9,946 nucleotides of DNA from Gammaproteobacteria bacterium (GTDB lineage: Bacteria; Pseudomonadota; Gammaproteobacteria; Eutrophobiales; Eutrophobiaceae), in the NCBI GenBank assembly GCA_003645215.1, contig QNEM01000054.1, positions 1 through 9,946 of the forward strand, given 5' to 3'. A model generated the notes under the pieces. That model saw only the letters and a list, made by a program, of their open reading frames with translations. It was not told where the DNA came from and made no database searches. Both the position numbers and the translations under genes were made by a program. This document shows positions 1 through 5,628 of the stretch, piece after piece (within the stretch, counting starts at the first letter, position 1; each line of letters starts with the position of its first letter).

Positions 1-51
1 CACTAATGCCACTGATTCATCTTTGAATGCTTGGTTGTAGCTGTTTCTCAT
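1..51 (-). CDS. IS3-family transposase OrfA, N-terminal 17 residues (partial)
   Basis: Only the first 17 codons are in the window. They read MRNSYNQAFKDESVALV, which matches the usual opening of IS3-family OrfA proteins: a basic start, then an F-K-x-E-A-V-x-L-V helix that begins the DNA-binding helix-turn-helix. An SD-like AGGAG lies about 8 nt upstream of the ATG (51-49), and the IS terminus lies a further 40 nt upstream at 107. OrfA is normally about 90-110 aa and is joined to the OrfB DDE integrase by programmed frameshifting; neither can be checked here. The family call rests on a short peptide plus the terminus, so it is good but not certain. Confidence 0.65.
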   Translation of the reverse strand, partial: MRNSYNQAFKDESVALV

Positions 52-107
52 TGGAAAACTCCTATTTGATTAAATAAAATGTTCTCCGTTAAAATAGGGG
101 CAGATCA
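1..107 (-). mobile_element. IS3-family insertion sequence, left end only (runs off window)
   Basis: Read on the minus strand, position 107 begins TGATCTGCCCC, typical of IS3-family (IS3/IS911-like) terminal inverted repeats. It is followed by an AT-rich leader, a ribosome-binding site AGGAG and the start of an OrfA-like reading frame at 51. The order (terminus, short leader, SD, OrfA) is the standard IS3 layout. The other end and the target duplication lie outside the window, so completeness cannot be judged. The terminus at 107 is inferred from the TGA...CCCC pattern. Confidence 0.7.
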
Positions 108-200
108 TATGACAGCATATATAGTGAAGTTTCCTCGTATTAATATTGTAAATACAGCACCGAACTTTAACACGAAGAATATAGGCAACCCACACGATTG

Positions 201-228
201 TTGCTATTTATGAATTCAGGTCTATATT
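201..228 (+). promoter_or_regulatory. putative sigma70 promoter of the NTF2-like gene
   Basis: TTGCTA (201-206), a 16-nt spacer and TATATT (223-228) give a plausible -35/-10 pair (4/6 and 5/6 matches to consensus). Transcription would start near 235, leaving a leader of about 25 nt before the ATG at 260. Sequence evidence only. Confidence 0.4.
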
Positions 229-259
229 CAACAGACGGTAAACAAACGAGGACGGCTAC

Positions 260-622
260 ATGAGCGATTCAAACGATAACGACCTGATTAAACAAACGAT
301 TCAATACTACATTGATGGCGCAATATCTGGAAAAGGCGATGATATGAAGCCTGCCTTCCATGCAGACGCAACGATCTTTGGTTATATAGGCGAAGACTTG
401 TTTGCCGGACCAATTCAAATACTTTTTGACTGGAACGATGAGAATGGCCCGGCGACTGAACTCGAAGCAAACATAAGCAATATTGATATAGAGGGGACGG
501 CCGCAACTGTTCGCCTGGAACTTGATAATTGGACTGGTCATAAATTTACAGACTTGTTTACGCTGCTTAAGGTAAATGATACATGGAAGATAATGAATAA
601 AGTATTTCATCTCCACGCATAA
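260..622 (+). CDS. NTF2-like / putative lumazine-binding (Lumazine_bd_2, SnoaL-like) protein
   Basis: This 120-residue cytoplasmic protein has no signal peptide and the length of a single NTF2-fold cone. Features seen: an N-terminal helix ending YYIDGAISGKGDDMKPAF (about 16-33), then FHADATIFGY (33-42), which is the 'FHPDA' turn of the family. The C-terminal sheet has FTDLFTLLKVNDTWKIMNKV (96-115), close to the family pattern 'ftDyftLlkidGkWkIvnKvf'. The best match is the putative lumazine-binding family (PF12893); such proteins are single-domain ligand-binding or isomerase-like folds with no general known reaction. The start is well supported: GAGGA at about 248-252 lies 7 nt before the ATG, and a plausible promoter is at 201-228. 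The next gene is 200 nt away, so this is probably monocistronic. Substrate unknown. Confidence 0.8.
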   Translation: MSDSNDNDLIKQTIQYYIDGAISGKGDDMKPAFHADATIFGYIGEDLFAGPIQILFDWNDENGPATELEANISNIDIEGTAATVRLELDNWTGHKFTDLFTLLKVNDTWKIMNKVFHLHA

Positions 623-734
623 CGACAAAAAAGAGTAATAGCCGTAAGCAATGATGAAAAAAGGAATTAAACCAAACCTCAACCCCTAAGCTCACGGTGT
701 TGAAAACGTAGTCTGCCTCCAATTATTCAATTAA

Positions 735-748
735 TATCACAAGTGATA
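735..748. promoter_or_regulatory. palindrome TATCACAAGTGATA, possible operator upstream of the hydrolase
   Basis: TATCAC-AA-GTGATA is an inverted repeat with 6-bp arms and a 2-bp centre, about 55 nt upstream of the hydrolase ribosome-binding site in an otherwise AT-rich intergenic stretch. The size and symmetry fit a dimeric repressor site. It is too short and lacks a T-tract to be a terminator. The cognate regulator is unknown. Confidence 0.3.
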
Positions 749-819
749 ATTACTTCATAACAAAAATGTAATACCAGGAAGAAAACAGGGGAGTAATAAA
801 AATTACTGAAACGATATTT

Positions 820-1596
820 ATGATACATGGTATGTGGGCTGGGCCATGGTGTTGGGAAAATTATAAAGAATTCCTGGAAAAAAAAGGCTACCACTGTATT
901 ACGACTACATTACGCCACCATGATATAGATCCTTCAGATCCTCCTGACCCAAAGTTAGGAACAACCAGTTTATTGGATTACGCCAATGATCTGGAAAAAG
1001 AAATCCTGCAGTTGGAGTCAAAACCCATTGTTATGGGACATTCCATGGGAGGACTACTTGCACAAATTCTGGGAGGCCGTGATTTGGCAAAAGCCCTTGT
1101 CCTGTTAGCACCAGCCTCACCTTATGGAATTATCTCGATAAGGCCGTGCCTGATTAAAAGTTTCTGGGGCATACTCAGAAAATGGGGCTTCTGGAAAACA
1201 GCAAATCGATTAACATTCGATGAAGCCGTTTATTCATCACTCCATTTATTGCCAGAAGATGAACAAAAATTAATTCATGATAAATTCGTTTATGAATCTG
1301 GACGCGTAGCATCAGAGATAGGGCTCTGGTTTTTAGATCCTGATAAAGCATCTTACGTTGATGCTTCAAAAATCAAATGTCCTGTGTTGGTCATTTCTGG
1401 TTCAGAAGACAGGATGACCCCGGCAGATATTACTGAAATGGTCGCAAAAAAATATGAACCTCTATCAACATATAAATTATTTGAAAATCACGCACATTTG
1501 GTGATTGCAGAACCAGGCTGGCAGAAAATTGCAGATTATGTCTCAGAATGGCTAAAATCTAACACGACAAGCAGTAACAACCCTCCCAAATCTTGA
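820..1596 (+). CDS. alpha/beta hydrolase
   Basis: A 258-residue alpha/beta-hydrolase-fold protein, probably a cytoplasmic esterase, lipase-like or amidase-like enzyme. Numbering from the ATG at 820: the oxyanion-hole loop is IHGMWAGPW (2-10). The nucleophile elbow is GHSMGG with Ser75, the acidic residue is Asp197 in SGSEDRMTP, and the catalytic His is His226 in ENHAHLV. All three triad residues are present, so the enzyme looks active. The MWAGPWCWENY opening suits the family of short hydrolases that start 'xxxFxIHGMWGGxWxWxxY', but in those proteins a beta strand precedes IHG. The ATG at 820 cuts that strand and has no good Shine-Dalgarno sequence. The in-frame ATT at 802 has AGGGGAG (787-793) 8 nt upstream and restores ITETIF, so the true start may be 802. 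Substrate cannot be told from sequence. Confidence 0.85.
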   Translation: MIHGMWAGPWCWENYKEFLEKKGYHCITTTLRHHDIDPSDPPDPKLGTTSLLDYANDLEKEILQLESKPIVMGHSMGGLLAQILGGRDLAKALVLLAPASPYGIISIRPCLIKSFWGILRKWGFWKTANRLTFDEAVYSSLHLLPEDEQKLIHDKFVYESGRVASEIGLWFLDPDKASYVDASKIKCPVLVISGSEDRMTPADITEMVAKKYEPLSTYKLFENHAHLVIAEPGWQKIADYVSEWLKSNTTSSNNPPKS

Positions 1597-1618
1597 TCTT
1601 TCCCTATAGATATCTACA
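1592..1618 (+). repeat. dispersed short repeat, copy 1 (partner at 4859-4885)
   Basis: The first 14 bases, CTTGATCTTTCCCT, are identical to 4859-4872. The next 13 match at 9 positions and share TCTACA, giving 23/27 overall. This copy overlaps the stop codon of the hydrolase and contains the palindrome TAGATATCTA. It could be a relic of a small dispersed element; origin unknown. Confidence 0.4.
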
Positions 1619-1751
1619 AGGCAGATATGGGATGTGATCATATCAAAGCCCTGGATCTTGCCCGTAAAGGAACTGGTATTAGAATCGTTGTCTAATCCCG
1701 ATCATTGCAAAACTGATATTTTTTACAGAAATATAATAGTATACGAGCATA

Positions 1752-2450
1752 ATGAATTTTCTAAGTATTATCCAAACACTTGAATCTCTGTTACTGGAAT
1801 TTATTCTTCTACTTATATTTTTGCCTAAAACCCTGTTTCGTGTCTTGATACATCCAGGCTGGATCTCAGATTATCTGAACCAGGAACTTGCTCGAAAGGA
1901 AGCAGATCGTTTTAATGACTACTCTTCCCCGATGGCAATGTTTTTATTCCTGGGCGCTATTCCAATCTTCATATTTTTTGCATCTCCCTCTGGAGAAACA
2001 ATTTCTATCCCTTTTATACAAGGCAGTAATACATATCAACTGTCTATGTCTGAATATTTTGTATTCACATCTTTACTAATGCTTATCGGCCCTTTATATA
2101 TGTCATTAGTAAATTTGTTCCTTCGAAAATTACCATTTAACAAAACAAACTTACGACGCATCATCCTGATGCAGGCGTATGTCTGGACTGTGCCATATTT
2201 TGCATACATGTGTGGTTCTATAATAGGCATAATTGCCTGTGGCGACGCCTTTTTATGTTTTGCAATTGAAGAGACACTTTCAGTTACGCTGCTTGGCTTA
2301 CTTTGGCTACTCGTCGCGGAGGTCATCTTATTCAAAACGGAACTGGGGAAAACAACCCTACACAGTGCATTCATAGTTATCCCGGTAATGATTTTCTATT
2401 TCGTACTCTTTTTTCTCACCGGAAACTTTATTGAAGCCAGCCTGAGATAA
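1752..2450 (+). CDS. multi-pass inner-membrane protein of unknown function (Yip1-like layout)
   Basis: I do not recognise a specific family. The 232-residue protein has an amphipathic/hydrophobic N-terminal stretch (about 12-25), then a short basic segment LPKTLFRVLIHPGWISDYLNQ (24-44). About five transmembrane helices follow: roughly 60-78, 101-121, 138-162, 173-194 and 205-224. The N-terminal cytosolic 'P-x-x-x-hhh-P' segment followed by five helices resembles bacterial Yip1/DUF-type membrane proteins, but this is layout similarity only. No catalytic motif is visible. A TATAAT lies at 1732-1737, but it has no convincing -35 and is only 15 nt from the ATG; the SD is weak (GAG at about 1745-1747). 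The gene converges on the Vps62-like gene with 28 nt between the stops; its last codons overlap a palindromic repeat (2444-2470). Confidence 0.7.
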   Translation: MNFLSIIQTLESLLLEFILLLIFLPKTLFRVLIHPGWISDYLNQELARKEADRFNDYSSPMAMFLFLGAIPIFIFFASPSGETISIPFIQGSNTYQLSMSEYFVFTSLLMLIGPLYMSLVNLFLRKLPFNKTNLRRIILMQAYVWTVPYFAYMCGSIIGIIACGDAFLCFAIEETLSVTLLGLLWLLVAEVILFKTELGKTTLHSAFIVIPVMIFYFVLFFLTGNFIEASLR

Positions 2451-2470
2451 TAGCCAAAGTCTTATCTGAG
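2444..2470. repeat. 27-bp imperfect palindrome, left flank copy
   Basis: AGATAA and TTATCT arms are separated by 11 nt. The 27-bp unit matches 3850-3876 at 21 of 27 positions in the same orientation, and the two copies bracket the Vps62-like gene. It overlaps the stop of the membrane-protein gene and sits in the 28-nt convergent gap. It could act as a weak bidirectional terminator or a protein-binding site; there is no T-tract. Confidence 0.45.
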
Positions 2471-2478
2471 CCTGCTCA

Positions 2479-3714
2479 TTATTTATCTCCTTTTATAATG
2501 CTAATAACGATCCCAAAAACTCTGTATGCGGTATATATCAGCAGCAACAACATAATTACAAATAATATTTTTATTCCTGCTTTTGAGTCTTTTTCACCTG
2601 CTTTTTCTATTTCTTGCTGTTGATTAATTTCTATCTTCACATCAGGCTGTTCGACCACAACCACTTCAGCAATTGCTTCTTGCTCAGGTAATTGTATCTT
2701 AGGCTCTTCGACTTCCTGTATGAGCTCTGTCCCCTGTTCCTGAGTTTCCTGTTCTTCTTGCTCTGCTTCAACTGCAAGTCTCTCTTGTTGTTCTGCCTCC
2801 TCGGCTACCTGCTTCATCTCTGCTTCATTAGCCACTTCTTCAGCCACTTCTTCAGCCTGGCGCTTTTCTTCGGCAATTCTCTTGTTTTCAGCAATACGTT
2901 TTTGCTCGGCTATGCGTTTCTTTGCATACTCATCAGCCAGACGTTCTTTCTCTGCCGCCTGAATCTTATAAAGTTCCTCCATTCGTTGCGCAAGCAGCTT
3001 CTCTACAATAGCTGCATCCGGTTCTGCCGAAGCAGTATCATTAAGGTCGAAGGTTTTTACCTTCTTTGTTTTTCTTCCAACTGCGAAAAAAGATTTTGAA
3101 TTAGGTAATTTAAAGACGGTGACATCCTTATCTGCACCACTACCTTTATCCGTCCAGACTATAGATTTGTTTTGTATTTTCCTGGTTAAACCTGAATGCA
3201 CACAACGATAATTTGGCAAGACCGGCTTCTTATAGCCCTTTTGCATAACAGTTCCCAGGCATCTGTATTTCTTACTGGGAGGAACAGCATTCCACATTGA
3301 ACCATCCTTATTGGCACCACTGCCTTTATCCGTCCATATTAACGACCAATCACCTGGGGGAACTAAAAGTTCCGGCGCATCTCCTGGATTATTTTTTGAT
3401 GGTCTAACTGAGATAACACAAATTTTAGAGTTACGATCAACTTTCCGAGTGGCAGAGCCACCAATAATAAAATATGAGGATTCAGCTGAAGGAGAAAAAA
3501 AGAACCCGTCTAATTCAGCACCAGAACCTTTATCGGACCATATCAGCTTTTGTTTACAGCTTAACTTTGTATCAAGACGATAACTTAATTCTGCAATAAT
3601 CTTTTGTCTTTCTGTTTCCTCAACTGATTTACCAGTTTCTTGCTGATCCTCAGCAATTGCTACTGTAGAAATGAGACATAACAACAAAGTGATAAAAAAT
3701 TGATTTACAATCAT
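2479..3714 (-). CDS. exported, C-terminally anchored protein with three Vps62-like modules and a coiled coil
   Basis: This 411-residue protein starts with a signal peptide (MIVNQFFITLLLCLISTVAIA, cleavage likely after Ala21). Three related modules follow: IWSDKGSGAELDG (58-70), IWTDKGSGANKDG (126-138) and VWTDKGSGADKDV (186-198). The second module continues with W, P, Y/LG, GY and YRCV. This is the pattern of the Vps62/DUF946 family (PF06101), whose biochemical role is poorly known. Residues about 232-325 form a highly charged Ala/Glu/Lys/Arg coiled coil with KRIAE repeats, TolA-like. An acidic, Pro/Val/Gln-rich linker follows, then one transmembrane helix (about 381-407) and a short basic tail. 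The topology suggests that most of the protein is periplasmic, with the C-terminal helix in the inner membrane. The SD is weak (GAGAG about 9 nt upstream). It may have a cell-envelope role, but function is unknown. An IS-free 234-nt gap separates it from the GST gene. Confidence 0.75.
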   Translation of the reverse strand: MIVNQFFITLLLCLISTVAIAEDQQETGKSVEETERQKIIAELSYRLDTKLSCKQKLIWSDKGSGAELDGFFFSPSAESSYFIIGGSATRKVDRNSKICVISVRPSKNNPGDAPELLVPPGDWSLIWTDKGSGANKDGSMWNAVPPSKKYRCLGTVMQKGYKKPVLPNYRCVHSGLTRKIQNKSIVWTDKGSGADKDVTVFKLPNSKSFFAVGRKTKKVKTFDLNDTASAEPDAAIVEKLLAQRMEELYKIQAAEKERLADEYAKKRIAEQKRIAENKRIAEEKRQAEEVAEEVANEAEMKQVAEEAEQQERLAVEAEQEEQETQEQGTELIQEVEEPKIQLPEQEAIAEVVVVEQPDVKIEINQQQEIEKAGEKDSKAGIKILFVIMLLLLIYTAYRVFGIVISIIKGDK

Positions 3715-3849
3715 TCTAGACTCTCTCAGACACCGTCAAGATAATATTCAGTATATTAAACAATTGGTAACACATTTGCGATAAGAGCCTTGGAGATGGG
3801 GGGATTTAAGGATTATGGAGCTATCGGTAGCAGAGTAGAGTCTGAAACG

Positions 3850-3876
3850 GAGATAATAAAATAAATCTTATCTGAC
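3850..3876. repeat. 27-bp imperfect palindrome, right flank copy
   Basis: This is the partner of 2444-2470: the same AGATAA-N11-TTATCT plan, starting GAGATAATA and ending TCTTATCTGA. It lies 136 bp upstream of the start of the Vps62-like gene, so it may act on that gene's promoter, which is read from here toward lower coordinates. Confidence 0.45.
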
Positions 3877-3916
3877 ACCACTTATTCTTAAGTCATAATC
3901 ATTTAGTAAACTTGAA

Positions 3917-3943
3917 AATCAATCGACACTGACCCTATTGATT
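3917..3943 (+). repeat. REP-like palindromic repeat, copy A
   Basis: This 27-bp unit is identical to 4969-4995. It has perfect 7-bp arms, AATCAAT and ATTGATT, around a 13-nt loop CGACACTGACCCT. It sits directly after the stop of the GST gene (which is read from the other strand), a usual REP position. Confidence 0.65.
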
Positions 3944-3947
3944 CTAT

Positions 3948-4628
3948 TTACTTCATCACTATGCTTTGAATTGCTGTGGCCATTTCATCGGCGTTTTCAT
4001 CGGGCTCGTGGTAAGTAGTTGCGTGTGGGACTGCAGCTCCTTTGGCACAAGCAGGACGCGCCTCAATCTGACCGAGCCAACGTTTGAGGTGTGGTAGTTC
4101 TTCAATCTCTAGACCAGCCCAACGATGGATGCGTGCCCAGCTCCAATGTGCAATGTCTGCGATTGAGAAGTCGCCGACAAGGTATTCACGATCTTTAAGA
4201 TGAGTATCGAGAATGCCGTAAAGACGCATGGTCTCATTTTGATAACGCTCTATCGCTGATGGAATTTTTTCCGGGAAGTAACGGTAAAAGATGTTGGCTT
4301 GACCTTGCATAGGACCCAACCCACCGATTTGAAACATTAACCATTGTAGTACTTTGTTGCGACCTTTGGCGTCACCTGGTATGAGTTGGTTAGTCTTTTC
4401 GGCAAGGTACATCATGATGGCGCCTGATTCGAAGATCGTGAAATTATCGTTTTCACGATCGATGATCGTCGGTATTCGAGCGTTAGGATTGATTGCTACG
4501 TAATCAGGTTCATTCTGCGCACCATTCATAATATCAATCGGATGCACATTATATTGCAAGCCAAGTTCCTCAAGTGTGGCAGAAACTTTCCAGCCGTTCG
4601 GTGTTGCCCAGGTATATAAATCAATCAT
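3948..4628 (-). CDS. glutathione S-transferase family protein, Nu class (YfcG/YghU-like)
   Basis: This 226-residue cytosolic protein is slightly longer than E. coli YfcG. The thioredoxin-like N-terminal domain (1-80) starts MIDLYTWATPNGWK; Thr9 and Asn11 match the glutathione-contacting Thr/Asn of Nu-class GSTs, which lack the usual catalytic Tyr/Ser. RIPTIID (51-57) holds the cis-Pro, and ESGA (67-70) binds the glutathione gamma-glutamyl group. The all-helical C-terminal domain has QWLMFQIGGLGPMQGQ (95-110) and the FSIADIA N-capping box (154-160). Known members reduce disulfides and organic peroxides with glutathione, and the same role is likely here. The start is supported by AAGGGATG about 8 nt upstream of the ATG. 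The gene stands alone between the Vps62-like gene and a tRNA remnant. Family call firm; physiological substrate unknown. Confidence 0.9.
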   Translation of the reverse strand: MIDLYTWATPNGWKVSATLEELGLQYNVHPIDIMNGAQNEPDYVAINPNARIPTIIDRENDNFTIFESGAIMMYLAEKTNQLIPGDAKGRNKVLQWLMFQIGGLGPMQGQANIFYRYFPEKIPSAIERYQNETMRLYGILDTHLKDREYLVGDFSIADIAHWSWARIHRWAGLEIEELPHLKRWLGQIEARPACAKGAAVPHATTYHEPDENADEMATAIQSIVMK

Positions 4629-4658
4629 TTTTACATCCCTTCATTAATGTCTATACAT

Positions 4659-4744
4659 TGGTGCCGGGGCCAGAATCGAACTGGCACACCCTTACGATTG
4701 AGAGATTTTAAGTCCCTTGCATCTGCAGATCAAGCCAGATTAAT
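4659..4744 (-). pseudogene. degraded tRNA-Leu(UAA) / tRNA 3' fragment
   Basis: Read on the minus strand, 4717 to 4659 gives a tRNA 3' half. The anticodon stem-loop AGGGA-CTTAAAA-TCTCT carries anticodon TAA, an extended variable arm follows, the T arm is GCCAG-TTCGATT-CTGGC, and the end is CCCGGCACCA with an encoded CCA. One base is missing between the T stem and CCA. The 27 nt before the anticodon stem have the right length and keep scattered matches (TGG, GCAGATGCA), but the acceptor strand ATTAATC cannot pair with the 3' strand. It is therefore not a functional tRNA: either a decayed gene or an integration scar left by an element that used tRNA-Leu as its attachment site. Confidence 0.7.
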
Positions 4745-4795
4745 TTAGGCTTCATGAATTTAATTATTTTCCTCGAAAAATGTGGGCCTGCATAA

Positions 4796-4814
4796 AATCA
4801 ATAGGGTCAGTGTC
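4796..4814 (-). repeat. REP-like repeat, inverted partial copy C
   Basis: The reverse complement matches the last 19 bp of copies A and B exactly (GACACTGACCCTATTGATT) and lacks the AATCAAT arm. It lies 155 bp from copy B in inverted orientation, as is common for REP pairs (BIME-like). Confidence 0.55.
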
Positions 4815-4858
4815 TGAGCGATCCCCACAAATGTCATGTTTCCCATTGATGCCTTATC

Positions 4859-4885
4859 CTTGATCTTTCCCTGCAGAGGTCTACA
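4859..4885 (+). repeat. dispersed short repeat, copy 2 (partner at 1592-1618)
   Basis: It shares CTTGATCTTTCCCT exactly, and 23 of 27 bases overall, with 1592-1618. It lies in the non-coding mosaic between two REP-like copies. Confidence 0.4.
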
Positions 4886-4968
4886 TTTAATGGACGGTAG
4901 ATAAAAAAGGATGCCAGAACGACTACAGGAAGCAGGAGGTAGAGTAACGCCGGGAGCAGTTACCGAGG

Positions 4969-4995
4969 AATCAATCGACACTGACCCTATTGATT
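4969..4995 (+). repeat. REP-like palindromic repeat, copy B
   Basis: Identical over 27 bp to 3917-3943 (7-bp arms AATCAAT/ATTGATT, 13-nt loop). It lies about 95 bp upstream of the 42-aa gene. The TTGATT at its end could act as a -35 box, although the following TACTTA is a poor -10. Confidence 0.65.
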
Positions 4996-5090
4996 TAACA
5001 AAATTTGTAGATACTTATCCGCTGGCCTGGAGTACAGTGGTGAATCGGTATGAAAAAGACATGCCACTCGTCCTTATCCGGAGAATCACC

Positions 5091-5219
5091 ATGTCAAAAG
5101 AACGGAATAGCAGAAAAGAAGCATTGAAGAAACCCTCCATGACTTTGAAAGAGAAACGTGCAGCAAAAAAGGCCAAAAAAGGTGGTAGTGCTCCATTAAT
5201 CTCCTCAGATAAGAAATAG
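5091..5219 (+). CDS. small basic hypothetical protein, 42 aa
   Basis: The 42-residue product begins MSKERNSRKEALKKPSMTLK and continues with KEKRAAKKAKKGG, ending in SSDKK. It is extremely Lys/Arg-rich and probably nucleic-acid- or ribosome-associated, but no function is known. Short proteins with the pattern 'MSK..N..KE.KK..MTLKEKRAAKKAKK' are common unnamed neighbours in gammaproteobacteria (recollection, not checked). The start at 5091 is favoured over the longer frame from 4911: GGAGA (5079-5083) lies 7 nt before the ATG, whereas the upstream part crosses repeats. Its stop is 9 nt before the TTG start of the DUF1488-like gene, and its last codons provide the AGG that would serve as SD for that gene, so the two are probably translationally coupled. 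Confidence 0.65.
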   Translation: MSKERNSRKEALKKPSMTLKEKRAAKKAKKGGSAPLISSDKK

Positions 5220-5228
5220 GTTAAATAC

Positions 5229-5537
5229 TTGGATACGATAGTCCACAAACAGAAAAAAACAGGTGATGGCAGTATCTCTTTCCCGGGGGGATTGCATTCC
5301 TGGAATCCGGTAACGGAAGTTATTACCATTGCGGCCCAGGTCAGTGGCAACCGGGTATCCTGTAAAATTGGCTTTGCTGATATCGAATCAAAATTCAAAG
5401 AAGTTTCTGAAGATCCACTACTAACAGCCAAAACATACCATAAGGAAATTGAATCTGCGGCTAGAAAATTAATTGAGAATAAAAGTTATGAGAAAGATGG
5501 ATCTATCATGATTAGTCTCAAGGATCTTTCAAATTAA
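5229..5537 (+). CDS. DUF1488-like protein
   Basis: A 102-residue cytosolic protein. The core ISFPGGLHSWNPVTEVITIA (about 16-35), then GNRVSCKIGFADIESKF (40-56), followed by a helical tail with Y..EIE.AA.KLIE, matches the plan of DUF1488 (PF07369). That plan is a beta hairpin with F-P and W, a strand with V-x-C-x-I, then a helix ending in an IE..A motif. DUF1488 has no established function. The start is TTG at 5229; no in-frame ATG lies near it, and AGG at 5218-5220 is correctly spaced. It follows the 42-aa gene by 9 nt, as a two-gene unit. No clear terminator is seen after it. Family assignment is from pattern memory and moderately sure. Confidence 0.6.
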   Translation: MDTIVHKQKKTGDGSISFPGGLHSWNPVTEVITIAAQVSGNRVSCKIGFADIESKFKEVSEDPLLTAKTYHKEIESAARKLIENKSYEKDGSIMISLKDLSN

Positions 5538-5598
5538 TACACTTTGATCTCAGACTTTTAAAAAATCTAAATAATCCTGAATTTAGTCCCTCGCCCCA

Positions 5599-5616
5599 TA
5601 CTATCGATAGATAGTA
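5599..5616. promoter_or_regulatory. hairpin TACTATC-GATA-GATAGTA just upstream of the NYN gene
   Basis: Perfect 7-bp arms enclose a GATA loop and end 12 nt before the ATG at 5629. The interval (GTAAAATTAATT) has no Shine-Dalgarno sequence. The palindrome could be an operator over the promoter/leader, or an mRNA hairpin that controls initiation. Confidence 0.4.
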
Positions 5617-5628
5617 GTAAAATTAATT

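Larger units (their letters stand above)
4745..5090. other. gene-poor mosaic of repeats between the tRNA remnant and the 42-aa gene
   Basis: I see no convincing gene here. The stretch holds an inverted partial REP-like copy (4796-4814) enclosed by TGTGGG (4781-4786) and CCCACA (4824-4829), then copy 2 of another dispersed repeat (4859-4885). After these come a small hairpin, GTAAC-N10-GTTAC (4944-4963), and a full REP-like copy (4969-4995). An open frame starting at ATG 4911 runs through these repeats into the 42-aa gene, but its upstream part is repeat-derived and lacks a properly spaced SD, so I do not treat it as coding. The promoter of the 42-aa gene is probably near 4990-5020. Confidence 0.5.

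Noticed and set aside
2692..3099. Plus-strand 135-codon frame inside the Vps62-like gene
   Set aside because: It is the antisense of the Glu/Lys/Ala-rich coiled coil, giving a Leu/Phe/Cys-rich pseudo-protein; no SD and no family.
4944..4963. GTAAC-N10-GTTAC hairpin considered as an integron attC site
   Set aside because: It lacks the paired core-site arrangement, and there is no integrase or cassette array in the window.
4911..5090. Longer 102-aa reading frame from ATG 4911 into the 42-aa gene
   Set aside because: The upstream part translates REP-like repeat DNA, has no correctly spaced SD and looks unlike protein; the ATG at 5091 has a good SD and a recognisable start.
5015..5431. Minus-strand 138-codon frame across the 42-aa and DUF1488-like genes
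   Set aside because: Shadow of two better supported plus-strand genes, with no family pattern.
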